This document shows positions 5,836 through 6,991 of a DNA stretch of 6,991 nucleotides, piece by piece. The stretch comes from Symbiobacteriaceae bacterium. GTDB taxonomy: Bacteria > Bacillota > JAAYKD01 > WRDA01. The DNA lies in NCBI GenBank assembly GCA_009783675.1, contig WRDA01000072.1, positions 1 through 6,991 on the forward strand, in the 5' to 3' direction. The notes below the pieces were generated by a model. That model searched no databases. It was given only the letters and a program-made list of their open reading frames with translations, and had not been told where the DNA came from. Within the stretch, counting starts at the first letter, position 1. Each line of letters opens with the position of its first letter. The position numbers and the translations under genes are program-made.

Positions 5836-6447
5836 ATGGCTCAGTGGGGAGAATCATTAAACAAGCTGGTGAATCAGCTAGCCCGATTACCCGGCATTGG
5901 GCCTAAAACAGCACAACGCCTGGCTTTTCACCTGATCTCTCAGGATGTTGGGAGAGTTCAGGCTTTAGTCCAGGCGATACTCGAAGCCAAGGAGAAAATG
6001 GGGTTCTGCAGTATATGCTTCCATCTCAGCGAAAAGGATCCTTGCGAAATATGTGACGATCCTAAACGAGATAAATCAGTCATTTGTGTAGTCTCGGATC
6101 CCAAAGATGTCCTGGCAATGGAAAAAACTCGAGAGTATCGGGGTCTCTACCATGTCCTGCAGGGAGCGATTATACCCAGCGAGGGAATTGGGCCAGATCG
6201 TCTGCGCGTTAAAGAGCTGATCCGCAGACTGGAAGACCCGTCTGCCGGAAAAATGATTGAGGAAGTTATTTTGGCTACTAATCCCAATATCGAAGGTGAG
6301 ACAACTGCCATGTATCTGGCTCGAATGATTAAACCTTTGAACATCAAGGTGACACGTATTGCTCATGGATTACCTGTCGGAGGTGATCTTGAGTATGCTG
6401 ATGAAGTCACACTGATGCGTTCTCTGGAAGGCAGACGCGAGATTTAA
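5836..6447 (+). CDS. recR: Recombination mediator protein RecR
   Basis: A 203-residue protein, essentially the family length (about 200). RecR forms a ring around DNA and with RecO (and RecF) helps replace SSB by RecA at single-strand gaps. The domain order is complete: helix-hairpin-helix LARLPGIGPKTAQRLAFHL (15-33); a C4 zinc finger with C58, C61, C70 and C73; a TOPRIM domain (about 81-177) beginning ICVVSDPKDVLAMEKT with the later ATNPNIEGETTAMYLAR (147-163); and the C-terminal motif HGLPVGGDLEYADEVTL (177-193) ending LEGRREI. The ATG is preceded by GGAGGAG (5821-5827) with an 8-base gap. It lies 38 bases after ybaB and is most likely part of the same transcript. The stop is only 5 bases from the stop of the converging gene on the other strand. 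Confidence 0.97.
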   Translation: MAQWGESLNKLVNQLARLPGIGPKTAQRLAFHLISQDVGRVQALVQAILEAKEKMGFCSICFHLSEKDPCEICDDPKRDKSVICVVSDPKDVLAMEKTREYRGLYHVLQGAIIPSEGIGPDRLRVKELIRRLEDPSAGKMIEEVILATNPNIEGETTAMYLARMIKPLNIKVTRIAHGLPVGGDLEYADEVTLMRSLEGRREI

Positions 6448-6452
6448 GTGAT

Positions 6453-6991
6453 TTATCTACTCAGGTTTGCTTCAACCTGCTGTAGAGCATGGCGGGAAGC
6501 AAGGCGACGAGCTTCTTCCTGAGCATACCCATAGCGCGTAGCGTAGAAAGTATGCATAGCGCTGATAGCCATGATCAGACAGCTCATTTCGTCTTCACCA
6601 AGAGTATACAGCATGTTTTGTAAAAGTAATAACACGCTGGTGGGAAGGTAATACTCTTCAGGTAATAATGGTTCCTGCACCTCAGCTTCCATGCTTCCGT
6701 CCTGGTTACGGAAGAGAATGACGCTTTGCTGATATGTTATCTCCAGGTTTTCTGGTTTCTGATAGAGCAGTTCCAGTAGAGAACCGAGAATGTTAACGCG
6801 CTTTAGTTCGATCTCATCCAGGAGATGGAGACACAGAGCACCCATGTATTGGACCAGCTGCTGGGATGCTTCACATAAACCGAGTCTGTACAGAACCTCT
6901 GCATAATACTCCATGACGATTCTGACTCGTGGTGTCAACTGATGAACGTAAGTTACTGCCTCTTCACTGACATCGACATCCACAGTGGCTC
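6453..6991 (-). CDS. Unrecognised helical, acidic protein; possibly 5' truncated at the window edge
   Basis: A frame on the - strand ends at TAA (6455-6453) and is open to the right edge. The first start inside is GTG at 6983-6981, giving 176 residues, but the codons before it (ACT, GCC) are also open and no Shine-Dalgarno is visible in the 8 remaining bases, so the true start may lie outside. I do not recognise the family. Visible features: many Leu/Glu/Gln residues and few prolines, suggesting an alpha-helical soluble protein; a break at EVQEPLLPEEYYLP (101-114) separating two helical halves; a hydrophobic stretch SVLLLLQNMLYTL (116-128) that is interrupted by GEDE and so is not a clear membrane helix; a C-terminal charged helix (QEEARRLASRHALQQVE, 155-171); and cysteines at 37, 51 and 135 without a metal-site pattern. 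The length, composition and absence of a competing frame on the other strand favour a real gene. Confidence 0.65.
   Translation of the reverse strand, partial: ATVDVDVSEEAVTYVHQLTPRVRIVMEYYAEVLYRLGLCEASQQLVQYMGALCLHLLDEIELKRVNILGSLLELLYQKPENLEITYQQSVILFRNQDGSMEAEVQEPLLPEEYYLPTSVLLLLQNMLYTLGEDEMSCLIMAISAMHTFYATRYGYAQEEARRLASRHALQQVEANLSR

Noticed and set aside
6462..6479. CAGGTT ... AACCTG inverted repeat as a bidirectional terminator between recR and the converging gene
   Set aside because: Only 6 bp, inside the end of the - strand reading frame, with no T-run on either side.

Overview
The window looks like an ordinary chromosomal segment of a bacterium with moderate G+C content and a large, Alu-domain-containing (Bacillus-type) SRP RNA. 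The gene order SRP RNA - dnaX - ybaB/ebfC - recR is the housekeeping order known from Bacillus subtilis and many Gram-positive relatives. The protein style (DnaX, RecR, an ABC-2 exporter of the COG4586/4587/3694 type next to der) would also fit Chloroflexota such as Ktedonobacteria. That placement is an impression and was not tested by any search.

Layout on the + strand: (1) The 3' end of der (EngA), a ribosome-assembly GTPase, enters from the left edge and stops at 316. (2) A 451-base interval (317-767) is not empty. It carries a near-consensus sigma70-type promoter, a strong Shine-Dalgarno followed by a 38-codon reading frame starting with GTG, a 12-bp hairpin just after that frame, and a terminator-like hairpin with a T-rich tail about 40 bases before the next gene. 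(3) Three overlapping genes encode an ABC exporter: one ATPase and two different six-helix permeases, translationally coupled by 4-base and 1-base (or near) overlaps. (4) Ten bases after the last permease stop begins a second near-consensus promoter that drives the SRP RNA gene (about 3397-3657). (5) dnaX, ybaB/ebfC and recR follow in close order with no terminator visible between them, so they are probably co-transcribed from the SRP RNA promoter. (6) On the - strand, converging on recR with only five bases between the stop codons, is an unrecognised, mostly helical, acidic protein that may run off the right edge.

How the parts work together: SRP RNA targets membrane proteins to the translocon. 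DnaX builds the clamp loader of DNA polymerase III. YbaB/EbfC is a small nucleoid-associated DNA-binding protein. RecR works with RecO (and RecF) to load RecA on gapped DNA. The ABC exporter is a separate unit whose substrate cannot be read from sequence.

Most notable points: the promoter/small ORF/two-hairpin leader ahead of the ABC exporter; an in-phase A7 slippery run in dnaX at the start of the C-terminal domain, which could yield a short gamma-like product; and a compensated change in the otherwise very conserved SRP RNA helix 8 tip. I saw no mobile element, CRISPR array, tRNA or defence system, and no convincing wholly new system.
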